In this document: positions 7,887-16,952 of the stretch, piece by piece | Position numbering within the stretch: position 1 is the stretch's first letter | Layout: the number at the start of each line of letters is the position of its first letter | From: Oscillospiraceae bacterium | Lineage (GTDB): Bacteria > Bacillota > Clostridia > Oscillospirales > CAG-382 | DNA length: 64,000 bases | NCBI GenBank assembly: GCA_015064625.1 | Contig: SVRW01000006.1 | Span: 16,692-80,691, forward strand | Direction of reading: 5' to 3' | Notes under the pieces: generated by a model | The model's input: the letters and a program-made list of their open reading frames with translations, nothing else | Told to the model about the DNA's origin: nothing | The model's database searches: none | Position numbers and translations under genes: made by a program

Positions 7887-8618
7887 ATGAAACTTCTTGT
7901 TATGGCGGCGGGAAAAGGTAAACGTCTCAACAGCGAGGCGACAGGTATTCCAAAGGCTATGCGTAAGGCTTGCGGTAAGCCTTTGCTTCATTACATTTTA
8001 AAAAATACAGAATTCATTAAAGACGAAGATAAGGTGCTTATTGTCGGCTTTATGAAGGACGTAATTCTTGATGCTTATCCTGAATTGGCTCATGCTTATC
8101 AGGCTGAACAGAAAGGAACAGGTCATGCCGTTATGTGTGCAGCAGATGCTTTTGCTGACTATGACGGAGACATTATGGTAGTGAATGGTGATATGCCTCT
8201 TGTAAAGAGAGAAACTCTTGAAAAGTTGGCAGAATATCACACAGCGAATAAAAACGATTGTACGATTCTTACTTGTACACAAAAAGATGGCGAAATAATG
8301 CCATACGGAAGAATCGTAAGGGATGAAAACGGTAATTTCGTATGCGTAACCGAGCAGAAGGATGCCACGGAAGAAGAACGTCTCATAAGAGAGCTTAACG
8401 TGGGAATGTACGTTTTTGACAGCAAAAAGCTTTTTGAAGCTTTGAAAAACGTTTCCGCCAGCAGAGCTACGGGCGAATATTATATAACCGACGTTCCTCA
8501 TATCATGAAAAAGATGAATCTTAAGGTTGATGCATTCAGCTATGGTGATATTGATGAATTTATCGGTGTTAACACAGAAGAAGATTTGAAAAACGTTGAA
8601 AGATTGTTGGGAGAATAA
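7887..8618 (+). CDS. Sugar-phosphate nucleotidyltransferase (GlmU-N-like)
   Basis: The 243-residue product begins with the nucleotidyltransferase signature VMAAGKGKRLNSEATGIPKAM, then GTGHAVMCA and the metal-binding VVNGDMPLV, as in the uridyltransferase half of GlmU. The acetyltransferase left-handed beta-helix of full GlmU is absent, so this is a stand-alone NTP transferase. It probably makes UDP-GlcNAc or a similar activated sugar for envelope synthesis; the substrate is inferred. I chose the ATG at 7887 (AGGAGA upstream) over an in-frame ATG 81 bases earlier because family members begin right at the signature. typA follows by five bases. Confidence 0.8.
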   Translation: MKLLVMAAGKGKRLNSEATGIPKAMRKACGKPLLHYILKNTEFIKDEDKVLIVGFMKDVILDAYPELAHAYQAEQKGTGHAVMCAADAFADYDGDIMVVNGDMPLVKRETLEKLAEYHTANKNDCTILTCTQKDGEIMPYGRIVRDENGNFVCVTEQKDATEEERLIRELNVGMYVFDSKKLFEALKNVSASRATGEYYITDVPHIMKKMNLKVDAFSYGDIDEFIGVNTEEDLKNVERLLGE

Positions 8619-8623
8619 ACATT

Positions 8624-10453
8624 TTGATCAGAACAGATTTGCGTAACATAGCGATTATTGCCCACGTTGACCACGGTAAAACAACATTGGTTGACGAAAT
8701 GCTGAAATTCAGCGGAACTTTCCGCGATAACAGCGCAGTTGAAGAAAGAGTTATGGACTCTAACGACCTTGAAAAAGAAAGAGGAATCACCATTCTGGCA
8801 AAAAATACCTCTGCATATTACAAGGACGTGAAAATCAACATTGTAGACACCCCCGGACATGCTGACTTTGGCGGTGAGGTTGAGCGTATTCTTAAAATGG
8901 TAAACGGCGTTTTGCTCCTTGTTGATGCGGCAGAAGGTCCTATGCCTCAGACACGTTTTGTGCTTCAGAAGGCGATTGAGCTTGGACATAAAATTATTGT
9001 TGTTGTAAACAAGATAGACAAGCCCGATGCAAGAGTTTACGAAGTAAGCGACGAAGTATTGGAGCTTCTTATGGATCTTGAAGCATCCAATGAACAGCTT
9101 GACAGCCCTGTTGTTTTCTGCTCCGGAAGAAACGGAACTGCTTCCTTCTCTCCAGACCATCAGGGGACTGACCTTGCTCCTTTGTTTGAAAAAATACTTG
9201 AGCATATTCCTGCTCCCGAAGGGGATGAAAACGGTGAAGCTCAGATGCTCGTTTCCGCTGTTGACTACAGTGAATACGTTGGTAAAATAGCCATAGGAAG
9301 AATTGAGCGCGGAACCTTTAAAGTAAAGCAGGATATATTAGTTTGCGACGTTGATGGAAACAGCTCAAAGGGTAGAATAACTGCTATGTATGCAATTTCG
9401 GGTTTGTCAAGAAACCCCATAGAAACTGCTTCCGTCGGTGATATTGTTTGTATATCGGGTGCAGAAGAAGTAACTATCGGCAAAACCCTTTGTTCAGTTG
9501 AAGGGGGCGCTGACCCGATTCCTTTCGTTAAGATAGGCGAGCCTACTATGGAAATGACCTTCTCTGTTAACAACGGACCGTTTGCAGGCAAAGAAGGTAA
9601 ATACGTGACTTCACGTCACATAAGAGATTATCTTTTCAAGGAAGCTATGAAGGATATGTCCCTTAAGGTTGAAGAAACGGATTCTACGGATTCATTCAAC
9701 GTTCGTGGCAGAGGTGAAATGCACCTTTCTATCCTTATGGAAAATATGCGCAGAGCGGGTTATGAATTTTTGGTAAGCACTCCAAGAATTATTTACAAGA
9801 CAATTGACGGTGTTCTTTGCGAACCTATTGATAGAGCCGTTTTTGACATTCCCAACGAATTTGTTGGCGTGGTTATGGAAAAAATGGGCTACAGAAAAGG
9901 CGTTCTTATTGATATGGGGCCTAAAGGCGATTCCCGTTCACAGCTCGAATTTTTAGTTCCCACCAGAGGTCTTTTCGGATATAAGACAGAATTCCTTACC
10001 GATACAAAGGGAGAGGGAATAATGAGTGCTGTATTTGAAAAATACGATGCAGAACGCGGAGATGTCACGAAGCGTTTCACAGGCTCTCTTATTTCCTATG
10101 AAGATGGTGAAGCTACCTCTTATGGTATTTTCAACGCTCAGGATAGAGGTATTATGTTCGTTGACCCCGCAGATAAGGTTTACATGGGTATGCTTGTTGG
10201 ACTTTCACCCAAGGGAACTGATATCGTTGTTAACGTTTGCAAGAAGAAACATCTTACTGCTATTCGTTCAACAGGTGCGGATGAAGCTCTCAGACTTGTT
10301 CCACCTAAGAAAATGACTCTTGAAGAAGCTATGGAGTTTATTGCAGACGATGAACTTATCGAAGTTACTCCAAAGAGCATCCGTATGAGAAAACGTATTC
10401 TTGATAACGCAACGAGAATGAAAGTTAATGCGAAGGCGATGAAAGATAAATAA
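8624..10453 (+). CDS. typA: GTP-binding protein TypA/BipA
   Basis: A ribosome-associated translational GTPase of 609 residues, typical for TypA. It has G1 [10 protein letters not shown], the switch-I region RGITI, G3 DTPGHADF and G4 NKID, followed by EF-G-like domains and the TypA-specific C-terminal domain. TypA aids 50S assembly and growth under stress. The start is a TTG with GGGAG upstream. It lies five bases after the nucleotidyltransferase and is probably co-transcribed from the promoter at 7760. A palindromic repeat and a strong terminator follow. Confidence 0.95.
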   Translation: MIRTDLRNIAIIAHVDHGKTTLVDEMLKFSGTFRDNSAVEERVMDSNDLEKERGITILAKNTSAYYKDVKINIVDTPGHADFGGEVERILKMVNGVLLLVDAAEGPMPQTRFVLQKAIELGHKIIVVVNKIDKPDARVYEVSDEVLELLMDLEASNEQLDSPVVFCSGRNGTASFSPDHQGTDLAPLFEKILEHIPAPEGDENGEAQMLVSAVDYSEYVGKIAIGRIERGTFKVKQDILVCDVDGNSSKGRITAMYAISGLSRNPIETASVGDIVCISGAEEVTIGKTLCSVEGGADPIPFVKIGEPTMEMTFSVNNGPFAGKEGKYVTSRHIRDYLFKEAMKDMSLKVEETDSTDSFNVRGRGEMHLSILMENMRRAGYEFLVSTPRIIYKTIDGVLCEPIDRAVFDIPNEFVGVVMEKMGYRKGVLIDMGPKGDSRSQLEFLVPTRGLFGYKTEFLTDTKGEGIMSAVFEKYDAERGDVTKRFTGSLISYEDGEATSYGIFNAQDRGIMFVDPADKVYMGMLVGLSPKGTDIVVNVCKKKHLTAIRSTGADEALRLVPPKKMTLEEAMEFIADDELIEVTPKSIRMRKRILDNATRMKVNAKAMKDK

Positions 10454-10463
10454 AATTTGTATT

Positions 10464-10495
10464 TATGGGGGACTTTTTTCAAAAAGTCCCCCATA
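10464..10495. repeat. Palindromic repeat, CCCC/GGGG family, copy 1
   Basis: The perfect palindrome TATGGGGGACTTTTT..AAAAAGTCCCCCATA is followed by CCCCCAAAAACTTTG, which is the reverse complement of the leader seen next to copies 2-4 (10867, 11936, 62184). It could double as a typA terminator, but there is no T run after the stem. Confidence 0.7.
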
Positions 10496-10565
10496 CCCCC
10501 AAAAACTTTGATTTGCTATGTCCTAAAGGGGTTATGATATTACATAAATGGTTTTTATTCATGAT

Positions 10566-10606
10566 AAAATTCAGCCGTGGTTAATGCTCAACCACGGCTG
10601 AATTTT
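10566..10606 (+). terminator. typA intrinsic terminator
   Basis: Long arms AAAATTCAGCCGTGGTT and AACCACGGCTGAATTTT (10566-10582/10590-10606) enclose a seven-base loop and end in TTTT. The symmetry suggests it can act on both strands. Confidence 0.7.
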
Positions 10607-10866
10607 ATATTGTGATAGACGATTTGTATAGTATCAAGCTCTTTAGATCATAACAATTAAGAGTTTGGAAGTATGAGAAATTTTTGGAAAGATCCACATA
10701 AACAAGTTTGAATTTATTATAAGCCAAGCTTCTACTGAAAATTTTTGCTAAAATTATAAAAAGTTTTCAGTAGAAAATTGATTCGTTATATCTTTGTGAT
10801 AAGGTTTGAAGTGAAAATAGAGGTTTACCATTCATTTAGGTGCGATAGCGATTGAAGTTTTTGGGT

Positions 10867-10894
10867 CCAGGGGCTTTTTTCAAAAAGCCCTTGG
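10867..10894. repeat. Palindromic repeat, CCCC/GGGG family, copy 2
   Basis: Arms CCAGGGGCTTTTT and AAAAAGCCCTTGG are preceded by GCGATAGCGATTGAAGTTTTTGG, matching the leader of the copies at 11936 and 62184. It abuts the stop codon of the minus-strand gene at 10895. Confidence 0.7.
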
Positions 10895-11677
10895 TTAAAA
10901 CCAATATTCGTTCATGTCAGAAATGACGGATTCGTCGATGTTTTCTTCGATGCTGTCGGGAAGAATGGCTTCTTTTCCGCATTTAGGGCATTTTGCAGTT
11001 TGTCCGTCATCTACAAAGTAGTTTACGTCCTCGCGATTAACAACAGCTTTGCATGAAAAACAGTAACATTTTTGAGAAAGGTTTATCAAGTCCCTGTTGT
11101 GCGTGCTGTAAGTATGTAGCTTTTCCATCAACGCTTTGCGCTCGTATGAATAAGAACCGTGAAATTTTGAATTGTGACCAAACTTGTGCTTGGCAACCTT
11201 TATTCCCGTCGCTATCACAACAAAAACAAAGAATATGAGGATTTCTTTTTTTATGGGCTTTGGTGTACTGCTGAAGGGGTCGAATAAAACTAAAAGTCCA
11301 ACGGCTAAAAAAATCGCATATACAAAAATTGAATGAAATAAAGTTTTTTGTGAACGTCGTTTTTTACATTCCCCGTAATTTTCTTTTATTTCCGAATCGG
11401 ATAAAACCGAGTGTCCTTGTTTTTTCTGAATCATCCCGATTATGCATTGTTCCTCATAGGATACACGCTTTTGGCAAGAAGGACATTTCAGATGGTAGCT
11501 GTATACCTCAACAGGATTTCTGGGGAAGTGGTTTTCTGAATTGTATTCATGGTAATCCCTGTCTTCTTTGGTAACCACGCGGTACGTTCTTTCTTTTTCA
11601 AGCTTTGTGCCGCAATGACAGCAGTAATGCTTTCTGAATATAAGCCCTGAAGGCATTGAATAATTTCGGTTTCTCAA
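10895..11677 (-). CDS. Zinc-ribbon membrane protein, unknown function
   Basis: The 260-residue product has two double-Cys zinc-ribbon modules. An N-terminal one (CCHCGTKL then CPSCQKRV) and a C-terminal one (CYCFSCKAV then CPKCGKEA) flank two adjacent hydrophobic segments (about 118-137 and 146-162) that should form a membrane hairpin, leaving both ribbons in the cytosol. I do not recognise a named family. The start is a TTG with AAGGAGA eight bases upstream; an ATG seven codons later is an alternative. It is convergent with typA and stands alone. The role may be sensing or protein binding, which is speculative. Confidence 0.65.
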   Translation of the reverse strand: MRNRNYSMPSGLIFRKHYCCHCGTKLEKERTYRVVTKEDRDYHEYNSENHFPRNPVEVYSYHLKCPSCQKRVSYEEQCIIGMIQKKQGHSVLSDSEIKENYGECKKRRSQKTLFHSIFVYAIFLAVGLLVLFDPFSSTPKPIKKEILIFFVFVVIATGIKVAKHKFGHNSKFHGSYSYERKALMEKLHTYSTHNRDLINLSQKCYCFSCKAVVNREDVNYFVDDGQTAKCPKCGKEAILPDSIEENIDESVISDMNEYWF

Positions 11678-11935
11678 ATTAAATATCTCCTTTTTAATTC
11701 TTACTTCATTGTATCACAGGGAGAAATGAAAGTAAATAGCTTTTTGAAAAGCGAAAAGGCATTTTCAAATTTTTTATATTGTGAGAAAAAACTTTCAGAT
11801 TCCTGCTAAATCGCTGCGTATTGGACAATAAAGTGAAAAACGAGCTTTCACCGTGATAGGATTTGAAAATATATTAAGCTTGATTTAGCGTATTGTCTTT
11901 ACCCTTTAGTGCGTAGCGGTTAAAAGTTTTTGGGG

Positions 11936-11967
11936 TGCAGGGGACTTTTTGAAAAAAGTCCCCTGCA
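11936..11967. repeat. Palindromic repeat, CCCC/GGGG family, copy 3
   Basis: TGCAGGGGACTTTTT/AAAAAGTCCCCTGCA arms are preceded by GCGTAGCGGTTAAAAGTTTTTGG, nearly the same leader as at 62164 and 10841. It ends five bases before the -35 box of the murQ promoter. Confidence 0.75.
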
Positions 11968-11972
11968 AATCC

Positions 11973-12001
11973 TTGACTTTTGAGGCGGGTGCTGATATAA
12001 T
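11973..12001 (+). promoter_or_regulatory. Sigma-A type promoter of murQ
   Basis: TTGACT at 11973-11978 and TATAAT at 11996-12001 with a 17-bp spacer, about 40 bp before the murQ start codon. Confidence 0.7.
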
Positions 12002-12041
12002 CTAACTTATGAAAGAATAAACAATGGGTAGGTGTATCTTT

Positions 12042-12887
12042 ATGAGCTACGTAAACGAGTACAGCGTTCTTACAACGGAAGGCAACAACGAAAAAAGCAA
12101 AAATATTGACAAGATGAATGCGTTGGAGATAGCAACGCTTATAAACAACGAAGACAAAACCGTGCCTTATGCGGTGGAAAAGGCTTTACCAGAAATTGCA
12201 GAGGTTATTGATATTTGTGCAGATGCGATTAAAAACGGAGGCAGAGTTTTCTACGTTGGAGCAGGAACTTCGGGCAGACTTGGTGTTCTTGACGCTTCCG
12301 AATGTCCTCCAACCTACGGAACGTCTCCCGAAATAGTTCAAGGAATAATTGCGGGTGGCAAAGAAGCGGCATTCCGAGCCATTGAAAAGGCAGAGGATGA
12401 CACAAACTCCGTAATTGTTCAGCTTAAAGAAGCAAGCTTCTCCGAAAAAGACGTTTGCATCGGTCTTTCTGCAAGCGGTTCTGCTCCTTGTGTTAAGGGA
12501 GCGTTGCAGTACGCAAAGGAGCTTGGAGCAAAGACTGCATCTATCGCTTGTAACGTAAATCCTGCGGCGGCGGAGTTTGCAGACGTTTCCATAGTTGCCG
12601 TGGTTGGTCCTGAGGTTGTGAGCGGTTCGACCAGAATGAAAGCAGGGACGGCACAAAAGCTTATCCTCAATATGATTTCAACGGGTGCGATGGTAAGAAT
12701 CGGAAGAGTTATCGGTAACTACCTTGCATATATGCGCCCTACGAATAAAAAGCTTCTGGACAGAGCGGCAAGAATCGTTATGTCACAGACAGATTGCGAA
12801 TACGATATGGCGGTTGATGCTGTAAAGAAAGCAAACGGACAGATAATCGATGCCATTGATGACGTTAAGGAAAGAATGAAGAAATGA
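12042..12887 (+). CDS. murQ: N-acetylmuramic acid 6-phosphate etherase
   Basis: A cytosolic lyase that cleaves the lactyl ether of MurNAc-6-phosphate to give GlcNAc-6-phosphate in cell-wall recycling. The SIS-domain signature GAGTSGRLGVLDASECPPTYG sits near residue 75, and the second signature GSTRMKAGTAQK is present. The length of 281 residues is close to the family's usual 300. I prefer the ATG at 12042 (GGTAGG upstream) over one six codons earlier. It overlaps metF by four bases (ATGA), so the two are translationally coupled. Confidence 0.93.
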   Translation: MSYVNEYSVLTTEGNNEKSKNIDKMNALEIATLINNEDKTVPYAVEKALPEIAEVIDICADAIKNGGRVFYVGAGTSGRLGVLDASECPPTYGTSPEIVQGIIAGGKEAAFRAIEKAEDDTNSVIVQLKEASFSEKDVCIGLSASGSAPCVKGALQYAKELGAKTASIACNVNPAAAEFADVSIVAVVGPEVVSGSTRMKAGTAQKLILNMISTGAMVRIGRVIGNYLAYMRPTNKKLLDRAARIVMSQTDCEYDMAVDAVKKANGQIIDAIDDVKERMKK

Positions 12888-13753
12888 AAATATCTGAAAT
12901 AGTAAAAAACAATGAAATAACCCTATCTTGCGAAATGTTTCCTCCCAAAGCGGGAACGGCTCTGACCGAGGTTAAAACCGTAGTTGAAGAAATTGCAAAG
13001 CTTTCACCTGCATATATGAGCGTTACGTACGGTGCAGGGGGCGGGACGAGAAAAACAACCGTTGACGTCGCGGACGAAATACAGAACGTAAGAGGAATTA
13101 CGGCTCTTGCTCACCTTACTTGCGTAAGCTGTAACAGAGAAAAAGCAAGAGAGGTGCTTTCCGACCTTAAATCAAAGGGAATAGAAAACGTTCTTGCCCT
13201 CAGAGGAGATGCTCCTATCGGATGTGAACCCGAAAAGGATTTCCTTCACGCTTCCGACCTTACGAAAGAGATAAAGGCTTTTGGAGATTTCTGCGTTGGT
13301 GGCGCGTGTTACCCTGAGGGACATCCCGAAGCATCCTCCTTGGATGCGGATATTGAAAATCTGAAATACAAGATAGATGCGGGATGCGAATTCCTGACAA
13401 CACAGATGTTCTTTGAAAACCACGTTTTGTATGCATATCTTTTGAAAATGCTTAAAGCTGGGATAAACGTTCCTGTTTTTGCGGGAATTATGCCTGTTAC
13501 AAGCGTAAAACAGATAGACAGAATATGCTCTCTTTCGGGAACTAATGTTCCTGAACGCTTCAAGAGAATAGCAGACCGCTTCGCTCATGACCCCGAAGCT
13601 ATGAAACAAGCGGGAATAGCCTACGCAACGGAGCAGATAATTGATCTTATTGCAAACGGCGTTAATAATATACATATTTACACAATGAATAAACCCGATA
13701 CAGCGAGAAAGATATTTGAAAATCTTTCTTCAATAATAAAAACTAAAAAGTAG
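12884..13753 (+). CDS. metF: Methylenetetrahydrofolate reductase
   Basis: A flavoprotein of 289 residues that reduces 5,10-methylene-THF to 5-methyl-THF for methionine synthesis or one-carbon metabolism. The TIM-barrel signatures are clear: EMFPPKAGT near the N-terminus, VTYGAGGGTRKTT, LTCVSCNR, and the flavin/folate segment LRGDAP. No N-terminal extension or partner subunit is seen. Its start overlaps the murQ stop, an unusual pairing that suggests genome-specific operon arrangement. The radical SAM gene follows eight bases downstream. Confidence 0.92.
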   Translation: MKISEIVKNNEITLSCEMFPPKAGTALTEVKTVVEEIAKLSPAYMSVTYGAGGGTRKTTVDVADEIQNVRGITALAHLTCVSCNREKAREVLSDLKSKGIENVLALRGDAPIGCEPEKDFLHASDLTKEIKAFGDFCVGGACYPEGHPEASSLDADIENLKYKIDAGCEFLTTQMFFENHVLYAYLLKMLKAGINVPVFAGIMPVTSVKQIDRICSLSGTNVPERFKRIADRFAHDPEAMKQAGIAYATEQIIDLIANGVNNIHIYTMNKPDTARKIFENLSSIIKTKK

Positions 13754-13761
13754 GAAAATAT

Positions 13762-15579
13762 ATGAAGAGTTTGCTTAAGCTTGTAGAACGCCCAGGTAGA
13801 TATTGCGGCGGCGAATACGGTGAGGTTATAAAAGATAAATCAAAAATAAAGTTGAGAGTCGCTTTTTGTTTTCCCGACCTTTACGAAATAGGGGAATCAA
13901 ATCTTGGAATGAAAATTCTTATGGGGTGTCTAAATGAAAGCGACGATATATGGTGCGAACGTGCTTTCGCTCCCGCAGAAGACATGAGAACCCTTATGGT
14001 TGAACGTGGGGTTTCCCTTTCCACTATGGAAAGCGGAGATGCTCTTAAGGATTTCGATATCATCTGCTTCACTTTGCAGTATGAGCTTTGTTATACGACA
14101 ATGCTTGATATGCTGAAGCTTGCGGGAATACCATTGCGAAGCGATGAAAGAGGAGAAAATTATCCGCTTATCGTAGCAGGCGGTCCTTGTGCCTATAACC
14201 CTGAGCCTGTGGCAGACTTTGTTGATTTGTTCAGCATTGGCGAGGGCGAAGAAGCAATTCCCAATATGGCGAAAGAGTATTTGCGTTTCAAGGAAGAAGG
14301 CAAAAGCAAATCGGAATATCTTCGTCACATAAGCCACTCCCAAGGAATGTACGTCCCTTCTCTTTATGATGTTTTCTATAACGAAGACGGAACGGTGAAA
14401 AGCATATCACCAAAATTTGAGGACGTTCCAAAAACCGTAAGAAAAACCATTGTAGAAGATATGGATTCTTCTTTCTATCCTACCTGCCCGTTAGTTCCTT
14501 ACGTTGAAGTCGTTCACGACAGAGTAGTGTTAGAGGTTTTCAGAGGATGCATAAGGGGATGCAGATTTTGTCAGGCAGGATTTGTTTACCGTCCATACAG
14601 AGAGCGTTCCGCGGAGGTTCTCGATAAATACGCAAAAGAAAACGTTAAAAATACAGGATACGGAGAAATTTCTCTTTCTGCTTTAAGCATAAGCGATTAT
14701 ACACAGCTCGATTCTTTGTTGGATAAACTCCTTTCCTGGACGGAAGACAAGAAAATAAACCTTTCTTTGCCTTCAATGCGTCTTGACAGCTTCTACGAAG
14801 ACCTTCTGAAAAAGGCGATGAACGTGCGTCAGAGCGGTCTTACCTTTGCTCCCGAAGCAGGAACGCAAAGACTGAGAGACGTTATAAATAAAAATATAAC
14901 TATGGAAAATATACTGGGGTCCTGCGAAGCCGCTTTCGAAGCAGGCAGAAACTCCATGAAGCTTTACTTTATGAATGGTCTTCCTACTGAAACGGACGAG
15001 GACGTTTTGGGGATTGCAGACGTGGGTGAAAAGATTCTCGATACGTATTTTTCGAAAAAACGCCCCGTTAAAGGCATTCAGATAGGAATGAGCGTTTCTT
15101 GCTTCGTTCCGAAACCGTTCACCCCTTTCCAATGGGAACCGCAGAATTCTGTTGAGGAATTCCAGCGTAAGCAACAGCTTCTCAAAGGGGCTATACGTTC
15201 GAGAAAGATTTCCTATAAATACCACGATGCGAAAACAAGCGCCATAGAGGCGGTTTTCGCAAGAGGTAACAGAAAAATAGGAAAAGCCTTGGAGATTGCA
15301 TCTCAAAAAGGCGTTCGTCTTGATAGCTGGGATGAATATTTTGATTACGATAAGTGGCTTGAAACATTCGAAGAAGCGGGAATTGACCCAAAATTCTTCA
15401 CAGAACGCAGAATTCCTTTTGAAGAAATTCTGCCTTGGGATCATATCGATTGTGGGGTTAGCAAAGAGTTCCTTATCCGCGAGGCAAAAAAAGCATACGG
15501 AGAGGAAACTACTCCCGATTGCAGAACAAAATGTTCCGCTTGCGGCTCCTGCGGAGGGCTAAACCCGTCTTTATTTTGA
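13762..15579 (+). CDS. B12-binding-like radical SAM protein, TIGR03960 type
   Basis: The 605-residue product has an N-terminal B12-binding-like fold (about 30-180) and a radical SAM core with the cluster motif CIRGCRFC (CxxxCxxC) near residue 264. It has a Cys-rich C-terminus, CSACGSCGG, that may hold another metal centre. The family is TIGR03960. Its usual partner, a DUF2344/TIGR03936 protein, is often fused or adjacent, but here it lies at 16953 behind an SPFH gene. The reaction is unknown to me; proximity of the pair to ribosome-related genes in many Clostridia hints at a translation-linked modification (inference). Confidence 0.85.
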   Translation: MKSLLKLVERPGRYCGGEYGEVIKDKSKIKLRVAFCFPDLYEIGESNLGMKILMGCLNESDDIWCERAFAPAEDMRTLMVERGVSLSTMESGDALKDFDIICFTLQYELCYTTMLDMLKLAGIPLRSDERGENYPLIVAGGPCAYNPEPVADFVDLFSIGEGEEAIPNMAKEYLRFKEEGKSKSEYLRHISHSQGMYVPSLYDVFYNEDGTVKSISPKFEDVPKTVRKTIVEDMDSSFYPTCPLVPYVEVVHDRVVLEVFRGCIRGCRFCQAGFVYRPYRERSAEVLDKYAKENVKNTGYGEISLSALSISDYTQLDSLLDKLLSWTEDKKINLSLPSMRLDSFYEDLLKKAMNVRQSGLTFAPEAGTQRLRDVINKNITMENILGSCEAAFEAGRNSMKLYFMNGLPTETDEDVLGIADVGEKILDTYFSKKRPVKGIQIGMSVSCFVPKPFTPFQWEPQNSVEEFQRKQQLLKGAIRSRKISYKYHDAKTSAIEAVFARGNRKIGKALEIASQKGVRLDSWDEYFDYDKWLETFEEAGIDPKFFTERRIPFEEILPWDHIDCGVSKEFLIREAKKAYGEETTPDCRTKCSACGSCGGLNPSLF

Positions 15580-15689
15580 TAAAGTTTGAAACACTGTTCT
15601 CGATGATTTACTTAGCGTAAGGTGAGAATATAGCTGGGCAAAAAACTTGATATTAAAGCATAAAAACATATTTTAAAAGGAGATTTGAA

Positions 15690-16742
15690 ATGATACAATT
15701 TGTTATAGGTATGATAATTTTATTGGCGGGAATTTTCGGTGGAATATTCTTTTTCTCATATAAAAAGGTAATTACAAAGGAAAAAAGCAAGGGCGTTCCC
15801 GCAAAGGATGAAATGGGAAATCCCATTCAGACGGTTACAACACCTTTGAGAAAATTTTCTTTACTTACAGTATTCAGCGGTGTTGTCCTTGCGGGTGTAA
15901 TAATTTTTCTTGGATGTATGGCATCAGTTCCAACAGGACATACGGGCGTTCTCACAACTTTCGGAAAGGTTGAAAGTGAAACGTACGACGCAGGCTTCAA
16001 CATCAAAGCACCCTGGCAGAAGGTTGTTATGATGGATAACAGAGTACAGAAGGCAAGTGCTAACCTTGCTTGCTTTTCTTCCGATATTCAGGAAGTTTCC
16101 ATTTTGTATACCCTTAACTATCAGATAGATAAATCCAATGCGCAGGAAATATATAAAACTGTAGGAATATCTTATTATGATACCATAATCGTTCCCAATA
16201 TTGCAGAGGCGGTAAAGGTTGTAACTGCACGTTACAATGCGGAAGAGCTTATTAGTTCACGTGCGGATCTTGCGATCGCTATTGAAAACGTACTTAAAAA
16301 AAGCCTTGAAAAATATAACATACAAGTAGTTTCTGCCGCCATCGAGGATATGGATTTTACAGATGCATTTACAAATGCTGTTGAAGCAAAGCAAGTAGCG
16401 GCACAAAATAAGCTTCAAGCTGAAATAGAACAAGCTCAAAAGGTTATGGAGCAGGAAGCTCAGGCACAAATGGCTGTTATTCAGGCGAATGCCGCTGCAG
16501 AAACAGCGAAAATTCAAGCTGAAGCAGACCTTGAGGTTGCAAAAATTCAAGCGGATGCTGCAGAATATGCAGGTCAAAAAGATGCGGCAGTAAATAAAGC
16601 CATTGCAGAAAGCATCACAGAAGAGCTGCTTCAATATTACTATATCCAACAATGGGACGGAAAACTTCCAAGCACTTACGTTGGCTCAGAGGATGCCAGC
16701 ACTATCATTACAGGCGCAGTTGGTTCTGAACAGCAAAAATAA
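15690..16742 (+). CDS. SPFH/prohibitin-family membrane protein
   Basis: The 350-residue protein has two N-terminal transmembrane segments (about 3-24 and 57-78), then a prohibitin/SPFH domain (80-255, from VPTGHTGVLTTFGKVE to the AIEDMDF segment) and a long Ala/Glu/Gln-rich coiled coil (235-310). Family members oligomerise into membrane microdomain scaffolds. AAGGAG precedes the ATG at a good distance. It interrupts the usual adjacency of TIGR03960 and DUF2344 genes and is followed by a miniature repeat element, so it may be a late arrival at this spot. Confidence 0.85.
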   Translation: MIQFVIGMIILLAGIFGGIFFFSYKKVITKEKSKGVPAKDEMGNPIQTVTTPLRKFSLLTVFSGVVLAGVIIFLGCMASVPTGHTGVLTTFGKVESETYDAGFNIKAPWQKVVMMDNRVQKASANLACFSSDIQEVSILYTLNYQIDKSNAQEIYKTVGISYYDTIIVPNIAEAVKVVTARYNAEELISSRADLAIAIENVLKKSLEKYNIQVVSAAIEDMDFTDAFTNAVEAKQVAAQNKLQAEIEQAQKVMEQEAQAQMAVIQANAAAETAKIQAEADLEVAKIQADAAEYAGQKDAAVNKAIAESITEELLQYYYIQQWDGKLPSTYVGSEDASTIITGAVGSEQQK

Positions 16743-16785
16743 AAGAAAACAGAGCTGTGCCTTAAGATGAGCTGAGGCAAGGACT

Positions 16786-16942
16786 TAGTGCGGAATTCGT
16801 AATGCGTAATAATTGAAGCTTTTCTCCTGAAAGTCGAAAAGCGAATTTAAATAATCTTTTTCGACCCAAGGGAGAAAAATTTCCTACATTCCGAATTCCG
16901 AATTAGATGATGTTCCTTGATTCCGAATTACGAATTGAAAAA
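16786..16942. repeat. ATTCCGAATTC-type miniature element, copy 1
   Basis: The element runs from GTGCGGAATTCGTAATGCG to ATTCCGAATTACGAATTG, with inner ATTCCGAATTCCGAATTA. It matches the reverse complement of the element at 57680-57826 along its length, including a shared core AGCTTTTCTC...GTCGAAAAGC and AAAAATTTCCT. Its right end touches the ribosome binding site of the DUF2344 gene, so it may contribute to that gene's expression. Confidence 0.7.
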
Positions 16943-16952
16943 AGGTGATTAT

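Larger units (their letters stand above)
10454..10894. other. Gene-free region with two palindromic repeats and a terminator
   Basis: The 441 bp between typA and the convergent zinc-ribbon gene contain a palindromic repeat at 10464-10495, the typA terminator at 10566-10606 and a second palindromic repeat at 10867-10894. The middle (10610-10835) is AT-rich and shows no ORF with a ribosome binding site. Confidence 0.6.
11678..12041. other. Divergent intergenic region with repeat and murQ promoter
   Basis: This 364-bp region separates the zinc-ribbon gene from murQ. It holds AT-rich DNA, the palindromic repeat at 11936-11967 and the murQ promoter at 11973-12001. No ORF with a ribosome binding site is seen. 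Confidence 0.6.

Noticed and set aside
12884-13753. A possible acetyl-CoA (Wood-Ljungdahl) pathway gene set around metF and folD
   Set aside because: metF and folD are about 40 kb apart and no other pathway gene is in the window, so normal one-carbon metabolism explains them.
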